Source: Chloroflexi bacterium RBG_16_70_13
GTDB lineage: Bacteria; Chloroflexota; Limnocylindria; Limnocylindrales; CSP1-4
Length of the DNA stretch: 11,091 nucleotides
Direction of reading: 5' to 3'
Assembly (NCBI GenBank): GCA_001795245.1
Contig: MGOD01000137.1
Coordinates: 6,280 to 17,370 of the forward strand
Shown: positions 6,373-11,091 of the stretch, piece after piece
How positions within the stretch are numbered: the stretch's first letter is position 1
Layout of the letters: every line of letters begins with the position of its first letter
The notes under the pieces: model-generated
The model's database searches: none
Told to the model about the DNA's origin: nothing
The model's input: the letters and a program-made list of their open reading frames with translations, nothing else
Position numbers and translations under genes: made by a program

Positions 6373-6379
6373 CTCCTCC
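6373..6379 (-). promoter_or_regulatory. Shine-Dalgarno of the HPPD gene
   Basis: GGAGGAG on the minus strand, eight bases before ATG 6364. It identifies this ATG, not the upstream in-frame codons, as the start. Confidence 0.7.
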
Positions 6380-6453
6380 GATGCTGCGGTTGGAGGATAG
6401 GTGACCACCCATGGTAGACCCCTCGCCCGTCGGGCTCGCCCCAGCGGACCAGC

Positions 6454-6987
6454 ATGCGACACTGCGCAGCCATGGGATCCCTCGACAGCCAGGCGGCGCG
6501 CCTCGAGGCCGCCGTCGATGCCATCCTCGCCCTGCGCGAGCGAGTCGAGGACGCCGGCCCGTGGCCGCTCGCGGAGCTCTACGGGACCGAGGCCGAGGCC
6601 AGCTGGGGCCCGCCGGAGCTCCTCGCCCACCTCGAGGAGATGCTCCCGTTCTGGCTCGGCGAGGTCGAGCGGATTCTCGACGGGCCCGCTATCGGCGAGG
6701 GTTCGCCGGTGCCTTTCGGCCGGGTCGCGAGCGACACGATCCGGATCGGGGTCATCGGGCGCGACCGGACGGTGCCGCTGCGGGAGCTGTTCGCGCGCGT
6801 CCGGGCGGACGGGGCGCGGGTCGCCTCACGGATGCGCGAACTGAGCGACGACGACGCCGGGCGACGCGGCCTCCACCAGTCCCGTGGCGAGTTCACGGTG
6901 GCCGAGCTCTTCGAACGCTTCGTGACCGGTCACCTGGAGGAGCACGTCGTCCAGCTTCGGGCGATCCTCGACGCTCGGGGGGCCTGA
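6454..6987 (+). CDS. DinB-like four-helix-bundle protein
   Basis: A 177-residue, mostly helical soluble protein. It has the pattern of the DinB/YfiT-type putative metal-dependent superfamily: WGPPELLAHLEEMLPFWLGE (51-70) with H59 in the first part, and FTVAELFERFVTGHLEEHVVQLRAIL (147-172) with H160 and H164 spaced four apart near the C-terminus. These three histidines are the likely metal ligands. Members include thiol transferases (bacillithiol- or mycothiol-dependent) and many proteins of unknown role, so no reaction is assigned. Neither start has a strong ribosome site. ATG 6454 has GGA just upstream; ATG 6472 (MGSLDSQ) would give 171 residues and is equally possible. The DUF5317 gene begins six bases after the stop, so the two are probably co-transcribed. 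Confidence 0.72.
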   Translation: MRHCAAMGSLDSQAARLEAAVDAILALRERVEDAGPWPLAELYGTEAEASWGPPELLAHLEEMLPFWLGEVERILDGPAIGEGSPVPFGRVASDTIRIGVIGRDRTVPLRELFARVRADGARVASRMRELSDDDAGRRGLHQSRGEFTVAELFERFVTGHLEEHVVQLRAILDARGA

Positions 6988-6993
6988 CCGGCC

Positions 6994-7548
6994 GTGTTCA
7001 TGCTGTGGGCGATCCCGATCGGGATCGCGCTGGGGTGGCTCCTGCGCGGCCGACTCGACGGCCTCCTCCACCTCGACTTCCGGTGGGCCTGGCTGGCGGT
7101 CGGCGGACTCCTCGTCCAGGTCGTCCTCTTCACCCCGCTCGGCAGCTCGGTGGCGGGCGACGCCCTCGTCCCACCGACCTATATCGCGTCGACGCTCGCC
7201 GTGTTCGTCGCCGTCGCCCGGAACGTCCGGATGCCGGGCATGCCGATCGTGGCCGCCGGCGCGCTCAGCAACCTCGTGGCGATCGCCTCGAACGGCGGCC
7301 TCATGCCAGCCGACCTGGGCGCGCTTGCCCTCGCCGGCTTCAGCGGTCCCGGCGAGCACACGAACAGCATCGTCGTCGCGGAGCCCGCTCTCCGGCCTCT
7401 GACCGACATCTACGCCCTGCCGGCCTGGCTGCCGCTGGCCAACGTCTTCAGCATCGGCGACGTCCTGATCGGGCTCGGGGTGGCGGTCGCGATCGTCGCG
7501 GCGATGCGGGGGGCGGGGCAGGCTGCGTCCCCGGGCGGACGAACATGA
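6994..7548 (+). CDS. DUF5317 family membrane protein
   Basis: A 184-residue integral membrane protein with hydrophobic helices at about 2-17, 31-48, 62-77, 83-99 and 152-171. The signature of the DUF5317 family is clear: SNGGLMPAD (99-107), HTNSIVVAEPALRPLTDIYALP (122-143) and PLANVFSIGDVLIGLG (147-162). The function of this family is unknown; its conserved polar segments lie between helices and may form a binding site at the membrane face. I used the GTG at 6994, six bases after the DinB-like stop; an ATG two codons later is also possible. A G-rich run (6977-6982) upstream may serve as a distant ribosome site, or translation may be coupled. The last helix is encoded by sequence duplicated 338 bases downstream. 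Confidence 0.82.
   Translation: MFMLWAIPIGIALGWLLRGRLDGLLHLDFRWAWLAVGGLLVQVVLFTPLGSSVAGDALVPPTYIASTLAVFVAVARNVRMPGMPIVAAGALSNLVAIASNGGLMPADLGALALAGFSGPGEHTNSIVVAEPALRPLTDIYALPAWLPLANVFSIGDVLIGLGVAVAIVAAMRGAGQAASPGGRT
7486..7512 (+). repeat. 27-base direct repeat, copy 1 (inside the 3' end of the DUF5317 gene)
   Basis: These 27 bases encode VAIVAAMRG of the last helix of the DUF5317 protein and recur exactly at 7824-7850. Allowing one deleted G, the match runs a few bases further. Confidence 0.85.
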
Positions 7549-7554
7549 CCGACC

Positions 7555-7578
7555 GCCGGCCGAGCGAAACTGGCCGGC
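7555..7578 (+). terminator. Probable terminator hairpin after the DUF5317 gene
   Basis: Perfect 7-base arms GCCGGCC (7555-7561) and GGCCGGC (7572-7578) enclose a 10-base loop, starting seven bases after the DUF5317 stop. All arm pairs are G-C. No strong T-run follows, only CTGCCCTTCC, so this is a GC-rich terminator type or a stabilising 3' end. Confidence 0.5.
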
Positions 7579-7657
7579 CCTGCCCTTCCATATCGTCCGT
7601 GGGGTGAGCACTACGCCGGCTCCCCCCGGCCGACCGGGCCCCTGTCGCCCGGCGCCT

Positions 7658-7699
7658 TCGAATCTCGGCCTCAAGGTGTCTCCGCACTGCGAGATTCGA
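7658..7699. repeat. Inverted repeat with 10-base perfect arms
   Basis: TCGAATCTCG (7658-7667) and CGAGATTCGA (7690-7699) pair exactly around a 22-base spacer. The arms are less GC-rich than the surroundings. The TTCGAAT string recalls a tRNA T-arm, but the stems needed for a tRNA are missing. It may be a transcript-end structure or a remnant of a mobile element. Confidence 0.55.
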
Positions 7700-7712
7700 G
7701 CGCGGCGGCTGA

Positions 7713-7874
7713 TCCGCGGCAACCAGTGCGGCGGCCGGGTTCCGTAGTGCCCGCGACCCGGTCAATACGGAGATTCCACGCGACGCCTGGTGGGCCGAGG
7801 CAGCGATCCCCGTCAGCGGCGCAGTCGCGATCGTCGCGGCGATGCGGGGGCGGGAGTCGACGCTCGGTCGCTGA
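7713..7874 (+). pseudogene. Start-less open stretch carrying a copied DUF5317 C-terminal fragment
   Basis: This frame is open for 53 codons from just after a TGA (7710-7712) to a TGA at 7872-7874 but contains no ATG, GTG or TTG suitable as a start. Near its end it reads SGAVAIVAAMRGRE, matching GVAVAIVAAMRGAG of the DUF5317 protein in the same reading frame. The part upstream (RDPVNTEIPRDAWWAEAA) does not resemble DUF5317. It is best taken as a gene remnant left by a local duplication, not as an expressed gene. Confidence 0.4.
7824..7850 (+). repeat. 27-base direct repeat, copy 2
   Basis: An exact copy of 7486-7512, placed 338 bases downstream outside any intact gene and keeping the coding frame of copy 1. 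Confidence 0.85.
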
Positions 7875-7897
7875 GCGCCTACGTGCCGCCCCGCGGC

Positions 7898-8932
7898 TCA
7901 GCGGCCGCGGCGCTCGCGGATGACGCTGAGGGCGAGGAAGACGACGTTCGCCGGCCGCTCGGCGAGGCGGCGCATGAAGTACGGGTACCACTGCGAGCCG
8001 GTCGGCACGTAGACACGGACGCCCCAACCGTCGCGGAGCAGGCGGTCCTGGAGGTCCCGCCGGACGCCGTAGAGCATCTGGAACTCGAACCGCTCGGGTC
8101 CGATCCCGCGCTCGCGGGCGTAGGCAATCGCCTGGTCGACGATCCGGTCATCGTGGGTGGCGAGGGCCGGGAACGTCCCATCGTCGAGGAGCCGCTTCAT
8201 GACCGTGACGTAGGCGGCGTCGACGTCGGCCTTGTCAGGGTAGGCGACCGTGGATGGCTCGCGATAGGCGCCCTTGCACAGCCGGATCCGGGCCCCGGTC
8301 GCGATGAGGTCCTCCGCGTCCTTCGGCGTCCGGCGCAGCGCGGACTGCAGCACGACCCCCACGTCGCCCGAGCCGGCCATGAGCGGTCGGAGCTCACGCC
8401 AGACCGCGAGGGTCGCGTCCGTCGTGGTGTGGTCCTCCATGTCGATCCGGACGAAGCCGCCCGCCGCCGACGCCGCGGTCAGGATCCTGGCCACGTTCTC
8501 ACGGACGAGCTCGGGGCCGAGCGCCAGGCCCATCTGGCTGAGCTTGATGCTGACGTTGATGTCGAGGCCATGGGCCTCGAGGTACGGGATCGCGGCGACG
8601 TAGGCGCCGGCGGCCCCACGGGCGGCGGAGGCCGAATCGACCGCCTCACCGAGGATGTCGACGCTCGTCCGGAAGCCGGCTTCGCGGAGGCGCTCGAGGG
8701 CGGGCAGCGCCCCTTCGAGCGTCTCGCCGGCGACGAACCGGGCGACGATCGGGCGCGACAGCGGCATCCACCTCGCGAACCGGCCGATGAACCGGCGGCG
8801 TGACAGCCACAGCAGGATCGCCCGCATGACGGGCTCGACGATCGCGCCGAGGGCGTGGCGCAGCCGGGTCACGCGGACGGGTCCGGCGGCTGGCGGCGGC
8901 GCGGCGGCACGGGGGACGCCGCGCGAGGGCAT
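7898..8932 (-). CDS. putB: Proline dehydrogenase (monofunctional)
   Basis: From ATG 8932 a 344-residue FAD-dependent enzyme that oxidises L-proline to delta-1-pyrroline-5-carboxylate, passing electrons to the quinone pool at the membrane. It is a beta/alpha barrel with all family motifs: SVDILGE (90-96), NVSIKLSQMG (126-135), FVRIDMEDH (160-168), VGVVLQSALRR (191-201), IRLCKGAYRE (216-225), ALATHD (256-261) and VYVPTGSQWYPYFMRRLAER (307-326). The last motif holds the Tyr and paired Arg residues that bind proline. There is no aldehyde dehydrogenase domain, so it is the single-function type, and the partner P5C dehydrogenase is not in the window. The first about 35 residues are Pro/Ala/Arg-rich and unlike the family; GTG at VTRLRH (residue 21) or M36 are alternative starts. 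ATG 8932 is one base after the ProC stop, suggesting coupled translation. Confidence 0.93.
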   Translation of the reverse strand: MPSRGVPRAAAPPPAAGPVRVTRLRHALGAIVEPVMRAILLWLSRRRFIGRFARWMPLSRPIVARFVAGETLEGALPALERLREAGFRTSVDILGEAVDSASAARGAAGAYVAAIPYLEAHGLDINVSIKLSQMGLALGPELVRENVARILTAASAAGGFVRIDMEDHTTTDATLAVWRELRPLMAGSGDVGVVLQSALRRTPKDAEDLIATGARIRLCKGAYREPSTVAYPDKADVDAAYVTVMKRLLDDGTFPALATHDDRIVDQAIAYARERGIGPERFEFQMLYGVRRDLQDRLLRDGWGVRVYVPTGSQWYPYFMRRLAERPANVVFLALSVIRERRGR

Positions 8933-8933
8933 C

Positions 8934-9794
8934 TCAAGTCGGCTTGCCGTCCTCCGGCGCCAGCGCCGCCTCGAGCTGGTCACCGAGCTCGATCGTCCGG
9001 CGGAAGGCCGCCCAGACGGCCTCCGAGAGGACCGTCCGGAGACGCCCCGACTCGAGCTCGTGGAGGGCGGCTGCGCTCGTCCCGCCCGGCGAGGTGACCA
9101 TGTTCCGGAGCTCGGCCGGATGCATCCCCGACTGCTTCGCGAAGAGCGTGCTGCCTTCGAGCGTCTCGATCACGAGGTCGTGGGCCACGTGGCGCGCGAA
9201 GCCGAGGTGGACGGCGGCATCGATGAGCGCCTCCATGACCAGGAAGACGTAGGTCGGGCCGGTCCCGGAGACCGCGGTCGCCATGGCGACGAGCTTCTCG
9301 TCGTCGACCTCGAGCTGGACGCCGAGGGCACCGAGCAGGGCCGCGGCCTGGGCCCGTTGATCGTCTGTCGTCTCGGGGGTTGCGTACCAGACGGTCATCC
9401 CCTTGCCGAGCCTCGCCGGCGTATTGGGCATGCTCCGGACGACCTGGTCGTGGCCGAGGGCGCTCGTCAGGGCCCGGGTCGTCGCCCCGGCGAGGACGCT
9501 GAGAACCAGCTGGCCCGGTCGAAGGTGGGGCCGGACGTCGCCTGCGACGCGGCCGAGCATCTGGGGCTTGATGGCGAGGATGACCACGTCGGCGCCCTCG
9601 ACCGCCTCCCCGTTCGAGGCGACGGTCCGGATGCCGTGGACGGCCGCGAGCTGCTCCCGTCGCTCGGCCCGGGGGTGGCTGGCCACGATCTGCGAGGGCT
9701 CGACGAGGCGACCGCGAAGGACGCCGGCGATGATCGCCTCGGCCATGACGCCAGAGCCGACGGTCGCGATCGTCCGCGCTGCGAGGGGGGACAT
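8934..9794 (-). CDS. proC: Pyrroline-5-carboxylate reductase
   Basis: A 286-residue cytoplasmic enzyme that reduces delta-1-pyrroline-5-carboxylate to L-proline with NAD(P)H, the last step of proline synthesis. The N-terminal Rossmann domain has GSGVMAEAI (13-21), VVILAIKPQ (70-78) and VVRSMPNTPA (118-127). The C-terminal dimerisation domain carries AVSGTGPTYVFLVMEALIDAAV (174-195) and the active-site motif ELRNMVTSPGGTSAAALHELE (228-248). All are intact, and length is normal. The gene is followed after one base by proline dehydrogenase and preceded, 39 bases away, by the ferredoxin gene. There is no Shine-Dalgarno before the ATG; instead CATACT ends six bases upstream, which may mean its own leaderless transcript. 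The enzyme could also serve to pull P5C back to proline when the dehydrogenase is active. Confidence 0.95.
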   Translation of the reverse strand: MSPLAARTIATVGSGVMAEAIIAGVLRGRLVEPSQIVASHPRAERREQLAAVHGIRTVASNGEAVEGADVVILAIKPQMLGRVAGDVRPHLRPGQLVLSVLAGATTRALTSALGHDQVVRSMPNTPARLGKGMTVWYATPETTDDQRAQAAALLGALGVQLEVDDEKLVAMATAVSGTGPTYVFLVMEALIDAAVHLGFARHVAHDLVIETLEGSTLFAKQSGMHPAELRNMVTSPGGTSAAALHELESGRLRTVLSEAVWAAFRRTIELGDQLEAALAPEDGKPT

Positions 9795-9800
9795 CGGGCG

Positions 9801-9806
9801 AGTATG
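9801..9806 (-). promoter_or_regulatory. Candidate -10 element close to the proC start
   Basis: CATACT on the minus strand ends six bases before the ATG. No ribosome site lies between, and no clear -35 is seen. The same spacing is found before the FAH-family gene, supporting a leaderless start, but the motif is short. Confidence 0.3.
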
Positions 9807-9833
9807 CCAGCCGCGCCGACGGGCGGCCCGGGT

Positions 9834-10121
9834 CTAGCGCGGTTTCGCGGCGTCAACCATCTCGCGGGCGGCCCCGCGATCGGTGTACCAGACGGCGTCC
9901 ATCTGGGTGTAGGACGCCCACTCGGTCGGCACCTGGTCCTCGGGGAAGATCGCATTCACCGGACATTCCGGCTCGCAGGCTCCGCAGTCGATGCACTCAT
10001 TGGGATCGATGAAGAGCTTCCGGTCGACGCCCTCTTCGTAGTGGATGCAGTCCACCGGGCACACCGAGACGCACGCAAGGTCGAGGACGTCAATGCAGGG
10101 CTCGGCGATGACGTAGGTCAT
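9834..10121 (-). CDS. 7Fe (3Fe-4S/4Fe-4S) ferredoxin
   Basis: A 95-residue soluble electron carrier with the cysteine pattern of Azotobacter FdI and actinobacterial seven-iron ferredoxins. C9, C17 and C53 fit the [3Fe-4S] cluster; C21, C43, C46 and C49 (CIDCGAC) fit the [4Fe-4S] cluster. The additional C25 matches the free cysteine known in FdI. The ends TYVIAEPCIDV and PTEWASYTQMDAVWY are typical of the family. The open frame continues upstream, but that part reads through the cupredoxin gene in another frame. ATG 10121 has AGGAG ten bases upstream, overlapping the TAG stop of the cupredoxin gene 13 bases away, so the two are likely co-transcribed. Its redox partners are not shown by the sequence. 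Confidence 0.93.
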   Translation of the reverse strand: MTYVIAEPCIDVLDLACVSVCPVDCIHYEEGVDRKLFIDPNECIDCGACEPECPVNAIFPEDQVPTEWASYTQMDAVWYTDRGAAREMVDAAKPR

Positions 10122-10134
10122 GGGGCTTCGACTC

Positions 10135-10740
10135 CTATCGCGACGCGGCGCTCCCGCCCTCCTGATCGGGCGTCCGAAGCGTATCACCGGAGGCCGGCCC
10201 GGGCGTGGGCAGGGGGAGCCCGTCGGGCCCCACGAAGCGGACCGGAACCACCATCCCCTCGGCCCAGTGGCCGGGGATGTGGCAGCCCACGAACCAGCCC
10301 CCGTCGTCGGCGGCAGCGGCGGCGGGGACCGTCCACATGACATCCATTCGCTCGCCCGAGCGGACGACGATTCGGAGGCCGGCGAGCCCGGCCGCCACGG
10401 ACACGGCCGGCGTCGGCCCGGGCGGAGCGCTCGCCGTCGCCGCCTCGGCCGCCTCCCAGGCCTCCTGGACCGGCCGGGGACCGAAGACCGTCTGGTGGAC
10501 GGCGAGCCCGCCGTTGATCACCTGGACGACGACAGTCTCGCCGGGAACGAGATCGACGACCGGCGGGACGAATTCGAAGTCTGCCGCCACGATGACCACC
10601 GCCCGGGGGTGCTCCGAGGTCCCCGGCGTGATCCTGGGCGTCGCGTCGGGATCACCGCTGCAGGCCAGCGCCGAGACGGCGACAAGGGCCGCGAATCCGA
10701 GGCCGGTGGTCCGGCGAACGGGGCGCATCCACGGTGGCAT
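10135..10740 (-). CDS. Cupredoxin-domain lipoprotein (type 1 copper)
   Basis: A 201-residue exported protein. A basic start (MRPVRRT) leads to a hydrophobic stretch (13-26) and a likely lipobox ALAC with Cys at residue 27. After a short linker comes a plastocyanin-like beta-sandwich: VVIVAADFEFVPPVVDLVPGETVVVQVINGG (48-78) and FVGCHIPGHWAEGMVVPVRF (150-169). The type 1 copper ligands are all present: H82 in LAVHQ, C153, H158 and M163, the last three with the usual C-x4-H-x4-M spacing. An Ala/Pro-rich insert (about 93-120) lies between the halves. It is expected to carry single electrons, or hold copper, at the outer membrane face. The lipobox lacks the common Leu at -3, so lipidation is likely but not certain. 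It heads a minus-strand cluster with the ferredoxin, proC and proline dehydrogenase genes. Confidence 0.88.
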   Translation of the reverse strand: MPPWMRPVRRTTGLGFAALVAVSALACSGDPDATPRITPGTSEHPRAVVIVAADFEFVPPVVDLVPGETVVVQVINGGLAVHQTVFGPRPVQEAWEAAEAATASAPPGPTPAVSVAAGLAGLRIVVRSGERMDVMWTVPAAAAADDGGWFVGCHIPGHWAEGMVVPVRFVGPDGLPLPTPGPASGDTLRTPDQEGGSAASR

Positions 10741-10749
10741 CGAGGCGCC

Positions 10750-10755
10750 AGTCTA
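10750..10755 (-). promoter_or_regulatory. Candidate -10 element for the cupredoxin gene
   Basis: TAGACT on the minus strand (fits TANNNT) ends nine bases before the ATG, with no Shine-Dalgarno in between. This would give a leader of at most a few bases. No convincing -35 is found. Confidence 0.35.
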
Positions 10756-10759
10756 GGGG

Positions 10760-10784
10760 CGGATCGTGCTGGTCGGATCGTGCT
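10760..10784 (+). repeat. Two 11-base direct repeats next to a promoter (possible operator)
   Basis: CGGATCGTGCT occurs at 10760-10770 and 10774-10784, a 14-base period. The second copy ends on the first base of the TTGACA box. Tandem direct repeats directly upstream of -35 are the usual layout of an activator site for tandem-binding regulators. Confidence 0.5.
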
Positions 10785-10812
10785 TGACACGGACCCCCGG
10801 CCACCGGATAGT
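10784..10812 (+). promoter_or_regulatory. Sigma-70-type promoter reading towards the right-edge gene
   Basis: A perfect -35 TTGACA (10784-10789), a 17-base spacer and GATAGT (10807-10812, four of six bases of the consensus). Spacing is optimal. It would start a transcript with a leader of about 120 bases before the TTG of the ABC ATPase gene. Confidence 0.6.
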
Positions 10813-10938
10813 GCGCGCCAGCCGCAGGCGGGCCGAAGAAGAGACCTCCGGGTGCGATGCGCGCGGGCCCGGCCTCTCGGACCCACGAATCGCGTCAAGA
10901 TCAGGCCGCACCCTGACGTGACCCGCACGAGGAGCCGC

Positions 10939-11091
10939 TTGGCCGTCACCGCGTCCGTCGATCCCGCATCCGCCGCCCGTCCGGCGGATCCGGAGCGTGC
11001 CGTGCCCGCGGTCCGGCTCGAGGGGCTCGCCAAGCATTTCGGCGTGGACGCCGGCCGCCGGGGCGCGGCGGCGAGGATGGGCGCCGCGGGC
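10939..11091 (+). CDS. Probable ABC transporter ATP-binding protein, N-terminal part (runs off right edge)
   Basis: A plus-strand frame open to the window end (51 codons from TTG 10939). After an Ala/Pro/Asp-rich leader it reads VPAVRLEGLAKHFGVDAGRRG, the typical first strand of an ABC ATPase just before the A-loop. The Gly/Arg/Ala-rich insert after KHFGV resembles the spacer found in oligopeptide/dipeptide importer ATPases (OppF/DppF type), where it precedes the A-loop segment and Walker A. Those motifs lie beyond the edge, so the class is only a guess. GAGGAG lies four bases before TTG 10939, which is why I prefer it; a GTG seven codons upstream (10918) is in frame but lacks a ribosome site. 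Confidence 0.55.
   Translation, partial: MAVTASVDPASAARPADPERAVPAVRLEGLAKHFGVDAGRRGAAARMGAAG

Larger units (their letters stand above)
7549..7897. other. Gene-poor 349-base stretch between DUF5317 and proline dehydrogenase genes
   Basis: No credible start-to-stop gene is seen here. It holds the hairpin just after the DUF5317 gene, a second long-arm inverted repeat at 7658-7699, and the second copy of the 27-base repeat. Copy 2 is read in one open stretch (7713-7871, ending at a TGA at 7872) that has no usable start codon. The two flanking genes end here (convergent), so the stretch is the 3' side of both and is not expected to carry promoters for them. Confidence 0.6.

Noticed and set aside
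7640..7720. tRNA-like TTCGAAT string
   Set aside because: No T-stem, acceptor stem or anticodon arm can be built around it on either strand.
7891..7910. CCGCGG...CCGCGG inverted repeat at the end of proline dehydrogenase as a terminator
   Set aside because: The arms are only six bases of pure G/C, half of it lies within codons, and there is no T-run. This is too likely by chance at this GC content to call.
8655..10340. Long plus-strand open frame (561 codons) antisense to proline dehydrogenase, proC and ferredoxin
   Set aside because: It is a low-complexity shadow of three firmly identified minus-strand genes, with no recognisable domain.
10122..10343. N-terminal extension of the ferredoxin frame
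   Set aside because: It reads through the cupredoxin gene in another frame. The ferredoxin family begins at TYVIAEPC, right after ATG 10121.
10518..11037. Minus-strand open frames in the region upstream of the cupredoxin gene
   Set aside because: They show no motif or ribosome site, and they overlap both the promoter region and the plus-strand ABC ATPase start.

Overview
The window is very GC-rich (roughly 70% by eye) and densely packed, with short intergenic gaps, 1-8 base gene overlaps and frequent GTG/TTG starts. The gene content is that of a free-living aerobic bacterium: lipoproteins with lipoboxes, an ECF sigma factor with a membrane partner, tyrosine and proline metabolism, a 7Fe ferredoxin and a cupredoxin. 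The DUF5317 protein and the style of the sigma-linked membrane protein suggest Chloroflexota (Limnocylindria/Ellin6529-like), with Actinomycetota as the alternative. This placement is inference, since no rRNA or marker gene is present. I see no phage, insertion sequence, CRISPR, tRNA or integrase.

Layout, left to right. (1) 1-1728, minus strand: fumarylacetoacetate hydrolase (FAH) family enzyme, then a GNAT acetyltransferase (8-base overlap), then the N-terminus of a lipoprotein (GTGA overlap). These form a probable operon reading off the left edge. (2) 1802-3505, minus strand: a stand-alone cyclic-nucleotide-binding protein, a four-helix membrane protein and a PEBP/YbhB-type protein with a probable lipoprotein signal. 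(3) 3665-5157, plus strand: an ECF sigma factor and, overlapping by ATGA, a single-pass membrane protein that is probably its anti-sigma factor. (4) 5195-6364, minus strand: 4-hydroxyphenylpyruvate dioxygenase, converging on the sigma operon at a strong shared hairpin. (5) 6454-7548, plus strand: a DinB-like protein and a DUF5317 membrane protein. (6) 7549-7897: a gene-poor stretch with hairpins and a 27-base copy of the 3' end of the DUF5317 gene. (7) 7898-10740, minus strand: cupredoxin lipoprotein, 7Fe ferredoxin, pyrroline-5-carboxylate reductase (ProC) and proline dehydrogenase. (8) 10741-11091: a divergent promoter region with short direct repeats, then the N-terminus of a probable ABC-transporter ATPase.

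How they work together. HPPD and the FAH-family enzyme are plausible first and last steps of the homogentisate route for tyrosine, but homogentisate dioxygenase is absent here and the two genes lie 3.5 kb apart. ProC and proline dehydrogenase, one base apart, catalyse opposing steps around pyrroline-5-carboxylate and share a cluster with two electron-transfer proteins. The sigma/anti-sigma pair is a self-contained envelope-sensing module. I found no clear new multi-gene system. The observations most worth following are the possible leaderless starts, the duplicated fragment after the DUF5317 gene, the sigma/anti-sigma pair with a six-cysteine outer domain, and the direct repeats abutting a good promoter near the right edge.
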